Positions 54,086 through 63,977 of a DNA stretch of 64,000 nucleotides are shown here, piece by piece. The notes beneath the pieces are model-generated. The model made no database searches. It was not told the origin of the DNA and saw only the letters and a program-made list of their open reading frames with translations. The DNA lies in the NCBI GenBank assembly GCA_023386315.1, contig JAEWJZ010000028.1, positions 355,381-419,380 on the forward strand. Direction: 5' to 3'. Source of the stretch: Bacillota bacterium. GTDB taxonomy: Bacteria; Bacillota; Clostridia; Lachnospirales; Lachnospiraceae. Positions within the stretch are counted from its first letter, which is position 1. Every line of letters starts with the position of its first letter. The position numbers and the translations under genes are program-made.

Positions 54086-55180
54086 ATGGGGAATATAATT
54101 AACTATGCAGAAAATGAATTATCAGATTTTAGCAGAAAACCGTTTCATTCTGTTGACAGCCTGATTCTTTCCAGATTTTCATACATTGGTCTTGCTTCTT
54201 TTATACCTGGATTTCAGTCAGGTGCGGCATTTCCCACCATTGGAAGCCTTCTGAAAGCAGAGCATTTTAAAGAGATGTTTCGTGATGTCTGGGCTGAAGA
54301 AAACAGTTTAAGGCTTTTGTTTGCCATGGCTGCCAGTCCGCGCTATCGTGATTTAACACTGGGATTTTACCGGGAAGGACAGGACTGCATACTGGAAAAA
54401 CAGTTTTGTGCAGTGACCGTCTTTCTGGATGAAAATACGGCTTATATTGCATTCCGCGGAACGGATACTACTTTAGCAGGGTGGAAGGAAGACTTTAATA
54501 TGGCGTTTAAATGCCCGGTGCCCTCCCAGGAAGAGGCGGTCCGTTATGTAACAGAGGTTGCCTCACATTTTAAAGGAAACCTTATATTAGGCGGACATTC
54601 CAAAGGAGGCAATCTGGCTGTATATGTTTTTGCGAAGCTAAACCGGCTGTTAAAGGACCGGATTGTGAAGGTTTATTCTCATGACGGACCTGGGTTTAAG
54701 GAAAATACCTTAGACCTCCCTGAACTGGAGAACAGTCATACGATAGTGGAAAAGACAGTGCCTCAGTCATCGGTGATTGGCATGCTGCTGGAGAACCAGG
54801 AGCGCTTTTCCATCGTAAAGAGCAGCAGGACAGGCCTTTTGCAGCACGATCCTTTTTCATGGATCATAGAAGGAGATCATTTTGTAATTGTTGAACGGTT
54901 AACGAAAAGTGCCAAATACATGGATAAATCACTGCATAACTGGCTGGGAGCAGTTTCTGATGAAGAACGGGAACGTTTTGTCAATGCGCTGTATTCCGTT
55001 CTGGATACGGAAGATACACAAAACATCAGACAGATCGGATCTGAGTGGCAGAAAACCCTTCCCCTGATGATGGGGCGGGTGAGAAATCTTGATGAATATT
55101 CCAGATTTTTAATCCATAAAATGCTGAAAACCATGGCTGCATCTGCCCTTAAAAGCATAACGGAAAAGGGGGAGGATTGA
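54086..55180 (+). CDS. Mbeg1-like / DUF2974 alpha/beta hydrolase
   Basis: 364 aa. Lipase-like fold with nucleophile Ser in GGHSKGGNLA (about residue 172) and an FRGTDTT motif (about residue 130), as in the DUF2974 family found in Lachnospiraceae. Start 54086 has AAGGAG 9 nt upstream; ATG 54062 contains it. No signal peptide, so it is an intracellular esterase or lipase with unknown substrate. Possibly read-through neighbour of the response regulator at 55264. Confidence 0.85.
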   Translation: MGNIINYAENELSDFSRKPFHSVDSLILSRFSYIGLASFIPGFQSGAAFPTIGSLLKAEHFKEMFRDVWAEENSLRLLFAMAASPRYRDLTLGFYREGQDCILEKQFCAVTVFLDENTAYIAFRGTDTTLAGWKEDFNMAFKCPVPSQEEAVRYVTEVASHFKGNLILGGHSKGGNLAVYVFAKLNRLLKDRIVKVYSHDGPGFKENTLDLPELENSHTIVEKTVPQSSVIGMLLENQERFSIVKSSRTGLLQHDPFSWIIEGDHFVIVERLTKSAKYMDKSLHNWLGAVSDEERERFVNALYSVLDTEDTQNIRQIGSEWQKTLPLMMGRVRNLDEYSRFLIHKMLKTMAASALKSITEKGED

Positions 55181-55263
55181 CAGCTGATTTAGATTAAAGT
55201 AATATGAAAACAACAATTAAATGGGGAAGAACGACGGGCAGTTTCATAAAAGGGGTAAGAAGC

Positions 55264-56787
55264 ATGAGGTTACTGATTGTAGAGGATGAAATTAGGATCA
55301 GAGAAGGAATTCAAAAGCTTTTAGGTAAGATGAGGCAGGATTACGATATTGTGGGAGAAGCGGAAAACGGGGAAGACGGGCTTCGTATGTTAAAAGAGCT
55401 GAAGCCGGATATTGTAATAACAGATATCAGAATGCCAAAGATGGATGGTCTGGAGATGATGAGCAATGCGGTGAAAGATGGAATTACTGCGAAAGCTATC
55501 GTATTAAGTGCCTATTCGGAATTTGAATATGCCCGTCAGGCGATGAAGCTTGGAGTGACAGAATATCTGCTGAAACCCATCTCGCTCAATGATTTTTCAC
55601 AGGCACTGGAACATGCAGAGCTGCAGGTGGAAAAGGACAGGCAGGAAAAGCCTGAAAAGATCGGAACGCTGGAGCAGATACTCTATGATTTTATAAACGG
55701 GCGCATGGAGATGGAAGAGGATATCAGTGCTTATTTAAAACACAGTTATCAGATGGAAGAAGCTGAGAGACTGGTATTGATCTATGTATATCTGGGAAAC
55801 CGGTATGAAGAAGAAAAAGATGGAGCCATGAAACAGTTACGTCATGTTTTTTCCGTGTATCCGGATCTGTCTTACTGCATTCTGGATCTTATATACAGAA
55901 AATCAATGGTTGTGGTTCTTTACCATTACAAGGATGCCCATGATCTGGAGCGGTGGCTGCAGCAGCAGATTCTAAAGCAGAGACCCCGGCGGATGACCTT
56001 TGGATGGACAGAGGTTACAGGAGCGGCTGAATTGAAGAGAGGACTTGACAGTCTCAGCCCTTATATGGACTGGAATATATCCTTTGATGAGGAAATTCTC
56101 ATTTCCTATCCGAAGATTACGCATGTTCAGACGGTGCCCTGCATCTATCCCATTGAGCTGGAGACGAGGATAAAAGTGGCAATCTGTTCAGATAACTGGG
56201 ATAAGGCAAAAGCGCTTATGGGAGAATTTCATGACAGTTTTCATGACGGCAAGATCTATGCCCCCAGGGAAATCAAGGAATGTTATGTGCGTTTTTTGTG
56301 GGCCGTAATGGGGATTGCCAGGGAACTGGGGTGTATCAACTTTGAGTCTTTAAAGCAGCAGAAGCTTTTAGAGATGATTATGGAGGCAAAGCGGAGAGAG
56401 GAACTGGCGTATGGGGCAGAGTTCCTGTTTGACTGTATAAAGCCACGGGAGGAGGACAGGGAGATCACTCATCTGACGGTAAGGCGGGTCAGAAGCATGA
56501 TACAGGAATTTTATCAAAGCGGGATCACACTGGATGAGATTGCCTCAAAGCTGAATGTCACTCCTGAATATCTGGGAACACAATTTCATAAGGAAATGGG
56601 TCTGACCTACAGTACATACATGAAAAATTTCAGGATTAACAAAGCAAAGGAACTGCTGTGCGGGACGCATATGAAGCTGTATGAAATAGCGGCAAAGGTA
56701 GGCTATTCCGATCCGAAGTACTTCAGCAAGGTATTTAAGGAGATGACAGGACTGCTTCCGGCAGATTTCAGAAAGACTTTAAAATAG
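55264..56787 (+). CDS. YesN-type response regulator with AraC DNA-binding domain
   Basis: 507 aa. Receiver (Asp8, phosphoacceptor Asp54 in VITDIRMP, LLKP Lys at about 105), a long middle region, and a C-terminal AraC HTH pair (ITLDEIASKLNVTPEYLGTQ and KLYEIAAKVGYSDPKYFSK). Pairs with the YesM kinase at 58670 to control the ABC importer. Start 55264 is chosen for AAAGGGGTAAG; the reading from 55204 adds an unrelated 20 residues. Confidence 0.92.
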   Translation: MRLLIVEDEIRIREGIQKLLGKMRQDYDIVGEAENGEDGLRMLKELKPDIVITDIRMPKMDGLEMMSNAVKDGITAKAIVLSAYSEFEYARQAMKLGVTEYLLKPISLNDFSQALEHAELQVEKDRQEKPEKIGTLEQILYDFINGRMEMEEDISAYLKHSYQMEEAERLVLIYVYLGNRYEEEKDGAMKQLRHVFSVYPDLSYCILDLIYRKSMVVVLYHYKDAHDLERWLQQQILKQRPRRMTFGWTEVTGAAELKRGLDSLSPYMDWNISFDEEILISYPKITHVQTVPCIYPIELETRIKVAICSDNWDKAKALMGEFHDSFHDGKIYAPREIKECYVRFLWAVMGIARELGCINFESLKQQKLLEMIMEAKRREELAYGAEFLFDCIKPREEDREITHLTVRRVRSMIQEFYQSGITLDEIASKLNVTPEYLGTQFHKEMGLTYSTYMKNFRINKAKELLCGTHMKLYEIAAKVGYSDPKYFSKVFKEMTGLLPADFRKTLK

Positions 56788-56788
56788 G

Positions 56789-56802
56789 GGAAAACGTTTA
56801 GG
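56789..56802. promoter_or_regulatory. candidate catabolite (cre-like) site
   Basis: GGAAAACGTTTAGG resembles the CcpA cre consensus at about 10 of 14 positions, centred on CG, in the 111-bp gap before the sugar importer. A GTTTCCC/GGGAAAC hairpin (56821-56841) follows. Low certainty. Confidence 0.3.
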
Positions 56803-56898
56803 TTTTTCCTCCTTTTCAAGGTTTCCCGTATTTTGGGAAACAGTCATACAGTGTAAGATGATTTCAGTGGAAATAAATGAAAAGGAGGACTATTTTCA

Positions 56899-57798
56899 GT
56901 GAAACAAATCAAAAGCTTTTTCCGGTATGAGAATATCGGGCTGCTGTATGCGCTTCCGGCGTTTCTTTATATGCTGTTTTTTGTGGGATATCCCATTGTC
57001 AGCAATCTTATCTTAAGTCTTCAGAATGTTACGGTCAGGAATCTGGTCCGTGGATCGAGGGACTTTATTGGTTTTGATAATTACATAAAACTGATGCAGG
57101 ATACTGTTTTTTTAAGGGCGATGTTTAATACCCTGCTGTTTACGGTCAGCTGTCTGATTGTCCAGTTTGTCATCGGCTTTGCGCTGGCCCTGCTGTTTCA
57201 AAAAGATTTTTCCTTTGCCAGGCCGGTTAGAGGGCTTCTTATGATACCCTGGATGATTCCCATGACCGTGACTGCTTTGATTTTTAAGTTTATGTTTTCC
57301 ACCGATGTGGGGATTATCAATTATTTCTTAAAAAGTGCAGGACTGATCTCAGAAAATATTCAGTGGCTTACAAGTCCGACTACTGCGATGACTGCAGTTA
57401 TTATAGCAAATATCTGGATCGGAATTCCCTTTAATACAATTCTGATTTCAACAGGACTCACCACAATCCCATTGGAACTGTACGAGAGCGCTGCCATTGA
57501 TGGGGCAAACGGAAGGCAGAAATTCTTTAAGATCACCCTTCCTCTCATGAGAACCACAATCGAATCACTTCTCGTTCTGGGTTTTATTTACACGTTCAAG
57601 GTTTATGATATGGTCTATGTAATGACTGGGGGCGGTCCGGTAAATTCCACACATTTACTGTCCACTTATTCCTACAAACTGTCCTTTGAGATGTTCCAGT
57701 ACAGCCTTGGCTCTTCCGCTGCCAATGTACTGCTGGTAATTTTGCTGCTTGTGGGCGTTGTGTATTTAAAAATCACGATGAAAGGGGAGAAGGAGTGA
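56899..57798 (+). CDS. sugar ABC transporter permease (MalF/UgpA type)
   Basis: 299 aa, six helices. LLYALPAFLYMLFFVGYPIV at the start and ESAAIDGANGRQKFFKITLP as ATPase-docking EAA loop. GTG start follows AAAGGAGG. Its stop overlaps the next start (57796-57798), giving strict coupling with the second permease. Confidence 0.92.
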   Translation: MKQIKSFFRYENIGLLYALPAFLYMLFFVGYPIVSNLILSLQNVTVRNLVRGSRDFIGFDNYIKLMQDTVFLRAMFNTLLFTVSCLIVQFVIGFALALLFQKDFSFARPVRGLLMIPWMIPMTVTALIFKFMFSTDVGIINYFLKSAGLISENIQWLTSPTTAMTAVIIANIWIGIPFNTILISTGLTTIPLELYESAAIDGANGRQKFFKITLPLMRTTIESLLVLGFIYTFKVYDMVYVMTGGGPVNSTHLLSTYSYKLSFEMFQYSLGSSAANVLLVILLLVGVVYLKITMKGEKE

Positions 57799-58643
57799 TG
57801 GAGAAGGAAAGAAAAAAAGGGAAAAAGGAATTTCTGTTATGCTTTATTTCTGTAATTATCCTGTGTGTGCTGCTGTTTCCGCTGTTCTGGATTTTTGTTA
57901 CCTCTCTGAAAACGGAGAAGGAAATCTTTCAGATACCGCCCACGTTTTACCCCCATGTTTTAAATACAAAATCTTATGCGGCCCAGGTTGGCAACGGAGA
58001 TTTTAATATGTTCCGGTCCTTTGCAAACAGCCTTATTATCTCTGCCGGAGCCATGGCAATTGCAGTTATTCTGGCTGTTCCGGCTTCCTATGCCGTAGCA
58101 AGATATCATTTCAAAGGGAGAAACGGAATGCTTCTGTGCTTTCTGGTGACCCAGATGCTTCCGGTTTCCGTCCTTTTGACCCCTATGTTTATTATGTTTA
58201 AGGGAATGCATATATACAATACCTGGCTGTCCGCTATTTTATCCGATGCAACGCTTGGAATCCCATTTTCGGTGCTTATTTTAAAAAATTATTTTGCTTC
58301 TGTTCCAAGAGATCTTGAAGAAGCTGCCTATATTGACGGGTGTACCCGCTTTCTGGCGTTTATCAGGATTCTGCTTCCGGTTGCAAAGCCCGGAGTGGTG
58401 GTTTGCGCAATCTTTTCCTTCCTGTATGGCTGGGGAGATTTAGCCTATGGCATGACATTTATTCTGGACCAGAAGAAACGGCCGATTACAGCGGGAATTT
58501 TTAATTTCATGGGGCAGTACGGCACAAAGTGGAGTTACTTAACTGCCTTTGCCATCGTGACGATTATACCGGTTGCGCTGATCTTTTTATTTATGCAGAA
58601 ATATATTATATCGGGAATGACAAGCGGGGCAGTTAAGGGATAG
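57798..58643 (+). CDS. sugar ABC transporter permease (MalG/AraQ type)
   Basis: 281 aa, six helices, EEAAYIDGCTRFLAFIRILLP as docking loop, GAVKG at the C-terminus as usual for this subfamily. ATG 57798 overlaps the previous stop; GTG 57795 is adjacent and in frame. GGGAGAAGGAG gives the ribosome site. Followed by the YesM kinase 26 bp later. Confidence 0.92.
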   Translation: MEKERKKGKKEFLLCFISVIILCVLLFPLFWIFVTSLKTEKEIFQIPPTFYPHVLNTKSYAAQVGNGDFNMFRSFANSLIISAGAMAIAVILAVPASYAVARYHFKGRNGMLLCFLVTQMLPVSVLLTPMFIMFKGMHIYNTWLSAILSDATLGIPFSVLILKNYFASVPRDLEEAAYIDGCTRFLAFIRILLPVAKPGVVVCAIFSFLYGWGDLAYGMTFILDQKKRPITAGIFNFMGQYGTKWSYLTAFAIVTIIPVALIFLFMQKYIISGMTSGAVKG

Positions 58644-58669
58644 AAGTTTTGGAATTGTGAGGGAGCCAT

Positions 58670-60451
58670 ATGAAAAAAGTGAGTCTGAAGAAAAAATTAA
58701 TCCGCCTTTTCTGGGCGACTTCTACAATTCCAATTCTGGTATTAAGCTTTTATTATTTCTATAACATTTCAATTACATTAAAAAAGAACACCCAGGAGCT
58801 GACCAGTGTAAGCTTAATGCAGATGGATAATAATTTAATCATACGGCTGAAAGCATATGAGGATCTGTTGTTCCAGATTTATACCAATGATGATGTAGTT
58901 GCATGGGTGGACCGGTTAGATCAAAAGGAGAATGCATCGGTTGCCAAGAACCAGCTCCGCAGATATTTAAGGGGACTCCTTAATACAAAAGAGTACATAA
59001 AATCCATTACCGTCATTACGCCTGAGGGGTTTAGCATTACTTACAACCAGCTGTCTGCATCCACCTACGAAAATTCATGGCTGAACAGTTTCAGCCTTTC
59101 CCAGGAGGAGCTTTATGGGGAAGTGTCCTCGGATAATCAGACCCACATTTTCCCTACAGAATTCGGGACCAGATTTGCAAATGAAGATTACTATCTGCTT
59201 CATCTGGCTCACCGGATTATAGATTACAAAAATTTAAACAAAGAAAACGGCATTGTGATAGTCAGTCTTGATAAAGAATTTCTTCAGAGTGTGTGCAAGG
59301 TTCAGGGGCAGGACAGGGACAAAAGTTTTAACTTCATCATTGATGAGGCGGGGCGTATCATTGCTTACCGCGAACCGGAGAAGATTGGAAAAGTTCTTTA
59401 CGGAAAGGGGGCGCCTTTGGAAGCCAGGGTGGAGGCGTGTAAAAAATTTATAAGGGAAGAGGGCCTGTACGAGGAACGCTATACCTCTGTCTGGCTTTAC
59501 CACGACGACACTCTGGGCTGGGATCTGGTGAATGTGATGGATCAGGGAAGCTTAATGAAAAATTTGAACAGCCAGATCTATCTGATTGTAGCCTTAAGCC
59601 TTATCCTTCTTATGGTCACTGTGTTACTGACCTTTGGGGTGCTGGACCGTCTTGTTGACTCGGTGAAGATGGTGGTGGCATCCATGCAGAAAGCGAGAGA
59701 GGGAGATTTAAAAGTCCGTGTAGAGACTGACAGGAAAATGCCCGTGGAAATTGAAACCATAGCAGTCCAGTTTAATGACATGCTGGAGAAGCTGGAGACT
59801 GCACTTAAAAAAGAAAAGATGGCGGGACAGATGCAGCGCCAGGCAGAGCTAAAGGCAATGGAAGCTCAGATTAATCCCCATTTTCTCTATAACACACTGG
59901 ATACCATTAACTGGATGGCAATTGATAAAGATGAATTTGATATCAGCAATGCCATTAACTCCCTGGCCACCATACTCCGGTATGCCATTGCGGACAGCAG
60001 CGGGGAGGTTTTTGTGCGGGATGAGATTGACTGGCTGAAAAAGTACATTTATTTACAGCAGTTCAGGCTGAAAAATAATTTCACCTGCAGCATCAATGTG
60101 GATCCTGATGTGATGGACCGGCGGATTCACAAACTTTTGCTGCAGCCGTTTGTTGAAAACTCGATCATTCATGGCTTTGAGGGAACAAAGACCAATCACG
60201 TTCTGGAAGTGAGTATGTGCAGGGAAGGGGAAGAATTACGGATTCTCATCCGCGACAATGGAAAAGGGATGGAGCGTCATAAACTGGAATTAATCAGAAG
60301 GGGTATTTTTGGAGAGTCGGATGCAGCGTCTCACATTGGCATGGAAAACGCCATTACCAGACTTCGGATGTACTACGGAGACGATGTGAAAATTGAGATT
60401 AACAGCACCTCAGGTATGGGAACGGAAGTTGTTTTACGTATTCCTACTTAA
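58670..60451 (+). CDS. YesM-type sensor histidine kinase
   Basis: 593 aa. N-terminal membrane helix, about 250-residue extracellular sensor, second helix (about 300-325), HAMP, then LytS/YesM kinase domain: QINPHFLYNTLD with His404 and ATPase box LLLQPFVENSIIHGFEG with GKGM and GIGMENA-like HIGMENAI. Lies between permeases and binding protein, so it probably senses sugar-loaded binding protein or extracellular sugar and signals to the YesN regulator at 55264. Confidence 0.92.
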   Translation: MKKVSLKKKLIRLFWATSTIPILVLSFYYFYNISITLKKNTQELTSVSLMQMDNNLIIRLKAYEDLLFQIYTNDDVVAWVDRLDQKENASVAKNQLRRYLRGLLNTKEYIKSITVITPEGFSITYNQLSASTYENSWLNSFSLSQEELYGEVSSDNQTHIFPTEFGTRFANEDYYLLHLAHRIIDYKNLNKENGIVIVSLDKEFLQSVCKVQGQDRDKSFNFIIDEAGRIIAYREPEKIGKVLYGKGAPLEARVEACKKFIREEGLYEERYTSVWLYHDDTLGWDLVNVMDQGSLMKNLNSQIYLIVALSLILLMVTVLLTFGVLDRLVDSVKMVVASMQKAREGDLKVRVETDRKMPVEIETIAVQFNDMLEKLETALKKEKMAGQMQRQAELKAMEAQINPHFLYNTLDTINWMAIDKDEFDISNAINSLATILRYAIADSSGEVFVRDEIDWLKKYIYLQQFRLKNNFTCSINVDPDVMDRRIHKLLLQPFVENSIIHGFEGTKTNHVLEVSMCREGEELRILIRDNGKGMERHKLELIRRGIFGESDAASHIGMENAITRLRMYYGDDVKIEINSTSGMGTEVVLRIPT

Positions 60452-60546
60452 GAAAATTTACCCTTTCTAAGATTTGTTGAGTTTTTTCCTGGTTGCATTA
60501 CCGTTATAATAAAGTCGTTGAAACAAAAAATTAAAGGAGGAAAAAC

Positions 60547-61845
60547 ATGAAAAAGTTAATGACAGCCTTACTTTTTGCAGCGTTGCTTGGAGGAGCGGTG
60601 ACTGGCTGCAGCTCCGGGAGCGGAGCTGTGTCAGCGACGGAAAGTGGTACAGAGGCCGCTAAAAGCAGTGAAAAAGCGGCGGCAGCCGGAAGTGAGAAAG
60701 CTTCGGAGACGGAAAAAAGCAAGACCACTGGTGATGTGACAATCTGGTACTACTGGGAGACAGAAGGACATCAGAAAGCACTGAATCATATCATCGAAGA
60801 ATTTAACGGATCACAAAGTGAGGTTAAAGTACAGGCTAAGTACGTTCCATTTGCCGATTTTAAAAAGCAGCTTTCCATCGGCGCATCTGCAGATGAACTG
60901 CCGGATCTGGTAATTCTCGACAATCCGGATCATGCTTCTTATGCAGCTATGGGAATCTTTGCAGATTTAACCGGAAGATTTGATGTTAGCACCTATTATC
61001 CAGGTCCCGTAAATTCCTGTACGTTAGACGGCAAATTGTATGGAGTTCCTTTCGGAAGCAACTGTCTGCTCCTTTTCTATAATGAGGATATGTTAAAGGC
61101 AGCCGGATGCAAGGTTCCCACCACATGGGATGAGCTGCTTACGACTGCAAAAGCCTGCACAACGGGTCAGGTTTCAGGATTTGCACACTGCAGTCTGCAA
61201 AACGAGGAAGGTACCTTTAACTTCCTGCCATGGGTATGGTCGGCAGGTGCCACAGCTTACGAACTGAATTCGGAAGGCGGAATCAAAGCACTGACCATGG
61301 TGAAAAATCTGGTTGATTCCGGCGCCATGACAAAGGAAGCCATTAACTGGACACAGGGAGACACCATGAATCAGTTTATCTCCGGAAACTTAGCCATGAT
61401 GATTAACGGAACCTGGCAGGTTCCCACCATGCGCCAGGAAGCTCCTGATTTAAAATGGAACGTTGCTCCGATTCCCATGGATAAAAAACAGGCCTCCGGT
61501 CTGGGCGGAGAAAACTATGCAGTGATTGCAGGAGGCAATGAGGAAGGGGCCGTTCAATTCCTCAAATATGCCACAAGCGAGGAGACCTGCCTCTATATGA
61601 TGAATGCAATGGGTTATATCTCTTCTGATTCTGTCATTGCAAAGAAGCAGTTTAAGGGGGATCCGGTATATGATGCATTTGTTGAGGAAATGCAGTATGC
61701 AAATGCAAGAGGGCCGTTACCGGAATGGCCGGACATCTCTGATGCCATATCATTGGCATTTAATGAGGTGATGACAGATTCAGGCACACCGGAGGAAGCT
61801 GCAGCGAAGGCTCAGGCTGTCATTGATGGTATTATTAAAAAATAG
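60547..61845 (+). CDS. sugar ABC transporter substrate-binding lipoprotein
   Basis: 432 aa. Lipobox VTGC (about residues 18-21), Ser/Ala/Glu linker to about residue 60, then a type 1 extracellular solute-binding domain starting VTIWYYWETEGHQ. Aromatic-rich ligand pocket segments such as FLPWVWSAG. AAAGGAGG upstream and TATAAT at 60505-60510 suggest its own promoter in addition to operon transcript, which would give the excess of binding protein normal for ABC importers. Confidence 0.92.
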   Translation: MKKLMTALLFAALLGGAVTGCSSGSGAVSATESGTEAAKSSEKAAAAGSEKASETEKSKTTGDVTIWYYWETEGHQKALNHIIEEFNGSQSEVKVQAKYVPFADFKKQLSIGASADELPDLVILDNPDHASYAAMGIFADLTGRFDVSTYYPGPVNSCTLDGKLYGVPFGSNCLLLFYNEDMLKAAGCKVPTTWDELLTTAKACTTGQVSGFAHCSLQNEEGTFNFLPWVWSAGATAYELNSEGGIKALTMVKNLVDSGAMTKEAINWTQGDTMNQFISGNLAMMINGTWQVPTMRQEAPDLKWNVAPIPMDKKQASGLGGENYAVIAGGNEEGAVQFLKYATSEETCLYMMNAMGYISSDSVIAKKQFKGDPVYDAFVEEMQYANARGPLPEWPDISDAISLAFNEVMTDSGTPEEAAAKAQAVIDGIIKK

Positions 61846-61866
61846 AAATACATACAATAAAAAAAG

Positions 61867-61899
61867 AAGTGGCGCCGGCTGTCAATGCCGACGTCACTT
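61867..61899 (+). repeat. hairpin between binding protein and GH127 genes
   Basis: Thirteen-bp stem AAGTGGCGCCGGC / GCCGACGTCACTT, with two G-T wobble pairs and a 7-nt loop. It lies between the binding-protein and enzyme genes with no long T-run after it. It could stabilise the 3' end of the upstream message and lower downstream expression. Confidence 0.5.
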
Positions 61900-61924
61900 T
61901 GAAGAGTAAATCAGGAGGTGCAGT

Positions 61925-63844
61925 ATGAATAAAGTGGAAATACGCGACAGATTTTTAAACAGATACAAAGAGTTAATCAGAACGGAGATGGTTCCGTATC
62001 AGTGGAAGGTTCTAAATGATGAAATTGATATCACCATTGAACGGGAGCGTAATGACGATTCCATCCCCAATGAGAAGAGCCATGTGATTGAAAATTTCCG
62101 GATTGCGGCTGGACGGAAAAAAGGAAATCACTATGGCTGGGTATTTCAGGACAGCGATCTTTATAAATGGCTGGAGGCGGTTGCATACACCTTGCGGGAG
62201 AAGATGGATGAAGAATTAAAGCGTCTGGCTGATGAGGTTGTGGACTTAATCAGTGAAGCCCAGGAAGAAGACGGATATCTGGATACATACTTCACCATTG
62301 AAGAGCCTGATCAGAAATACAAACGCCTGTGGGAGAGCCACGAGTTATACTGTGCGGGACATTTTATAGAGGCGGCAGTGGCTTATTATGAAGCTGTGGG
62401 AAATCAGAAGGTTCTTAAGACTGCATGTAAGCTGGCTGACCACATTGACTCTGTGTTTGGTGATGAGGACGGAAAGATTCATGGTTATGACGGTCATGAA
62501 GAGGTTGAAATCGGCCTTATGCGGTTATACCGGCTGACACAAAATGAGAGATATCTAGAACTCGCCCGGTACTTTTTATTTGTACGGGGGACAGACTGCG
62601 ATGGTATGAATTCCAAACATCTTCCACTGACCTATTATCAGGCTCACCTTCCTGTGCTGGAGCAGGATACTGCTGAGGGACACGCAGTAAGACTTGTTTA
62701 TCTTTGCACTGCAATGGCTGATGCAGCGGGTGAGACAGGGGATGAGAAGCTTCTTTCGGCGTGCAGGCGGTTATGGAAGAGCATTGTAAACCGGCGTATG
62801 TATATTACCGGGGGAATCGGTTCCACTGTTTCCGGGGAAGCATTTACTCTGGATTACGATTTGCCCAATGATACCATGTACTGTGAGACCTGTGCGTCTG
62901 TAGGCCTGGTGTTTTTTGCATACCGCATGCTAATGGCAGAGGAAAAGGGGGAATACGGGGATGTGATGGAGCGCGCACTTTATAATACGGTACTGGGTGG
63001 TGTAGCTCTTGATGGAAAACATTTCTTTTACGTGAACCCTCTGGAGGTGGTCCCGGCTAAATCATCAAAGGATCCTTTAAAGAGCCATGTAAAATGCGTT
63101 CGTCCCCAGTGGCTTGGCTGTGCGTGCTGCCCTCCCAATCTTGCTAGGCTTTTAGCCTCTGTGGAGCAGTATGTTTTTGTCCGGAAGAAAAATAAGCTTT
63201 TCGTAAATCTCTTTGTGGAATGTAAGGGAAGCTTTGAAATAGAGGACGGCATTCTGGAAATAGATCTAAAGACCGGATATCCTTGGGATGGCTGTATAGA
63301 AATAAAGTTAAATTACAGCGGAACCGCCAGTGTCTGCCTGGGAATCCGGGTGCCGTCATGGTCCGATACCTATGGTGTGGAGATAAATCACGAAAGCGCA
63401 GCTTTAGAGGCGGAAGACGGATTTATCTATATAAATCAGGTTTTCAGAGAGGATACCATACGCCTGAAACTGGATATGGGTGCAAAGCGCTGGTATGCCA
63501 ATCCAATGGTAGAAAACGATCTTGGAAAATTTGCAGTTTCCAGAGGTCCTCTTGTTTATTGCCTGGAAGAAGCGGATAATGGAAAGAACCTGCACCTTTT
63601 GTCAGTGGAAAAACAGGAACCGTTTGAGTATGAATTTGAGGAAACACTTTTGGGAGGCGTGGGAATTGTCACTGCTTCCGGCTGGAAGACAGAAGCGGAT
63701 CGGGAAGAGGAAGGACTTTACAGAAAAAGTAATTCTGCAGAAAAGAAAGTGAAGACGAAAATCAAATGGATTCCTTATTACAGCTGGGCCAACAGGGGAG
63801 AAAACGAAATGCGTGTATGGGTCAGAGAAGATAATCTGTGTTAG
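61925..63844 (+). CDS. GH127 beta-L-arabinofuranosidase
   Basis: 639 aa, cytoplasmic alpha/alpha-barrel enzyme. The HypBA1 site is visible: Glu321 and Cys323 in CETCAS, and Cys401/Cys402 in CACCPPN (matching HypBA1 Glu338, Cys340, Cys417 and Cys418), which hold zinc and provide the thiol nucleophile. It would release L-arabinofuranose from short beta-linked oligosaccharides (as on hydroxyproline-rich glycoproteins) brought in by the importer just upstream. Other GH127 specificities are possible. AGGAGGTG upstream. Confidence 0.93.
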   Translation: MNKVEIRDRFLNRYKELIRTEMVPYQWKVLNDEIDITIERERNDDSIPNEKSHVIENFRIAAGRKKGNHYGWVFQDSDLYKWLEAVAYTLREKMDEELKRLADEVVDLISEAQEEDGYLDTYFTIEEPDQKYKRLWESHELYCAGHFIEAAVAYYEAVGNQKVLKTACKLADHIDSVFGDEDGKIHGYDGHEEVEIGLMRLYRLTQNERYLELARYFLFVRGTDCDGMNSKHLPLTYYQAHLPVLEQDTAEGHAVRLVYLCTAMADAAGETGDEKLLSACRRLWKSIVNRRMYITGGIGSTVSGEAFTLDYDLPNDTMYCETCASVGLVFFAYRMLMAEEKGEYGDVMERALYNTVLGGVALDGKHFFYVNPLEVVPAKSSKDPLKSHVKCVRPQWLGCACCPPNLARLLASVEQYVFVRKKNKLFVNLFVECKGSFEIEDGILEIDLKTGYPWDGCIEIKLNYSGTASVCLGIRVPSWSDTYGVEINHESAALEAEDGFIYINQVFREDTIRLKLDMGAKRWYANPMVENDLGKFAVSRGPLVYCLEEADNGKNLHLLSVEKQEPFEYEFEETLLGGVGIVTASGWKTEADREEEGLYRKSNSAEKKVKTKIKWIPYYSWANRGENEMRVWVREDNLC

Positions 63845-63932
63845 AAGGAAAGCACAACCGCCCCCTGCCGAAATGATATGTACCCAGTTTTCTGGACACA
63901 TCATTATTCAACTGGAGGATTAGGCACTCTTG

Positions 63933-63977
63933 ATGGATGCCTTCCTGTATATTACAGGAGGCATCCATTTTGTTTTT
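63933..63977 (+). terminator. intrinsic terminator after GH127
   Basis: ATGGATGCCTTCCTGT / ACAGGAGGCATCCAT stem with one unpaired T and a T-rich tail, 88 bp after the GH127 stop. The gap before it (63845-63932) has no gene; a short dyad-like stretch around TGTACCCAGTTTTCTGGACA is seen there. Confidence 0.75.
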
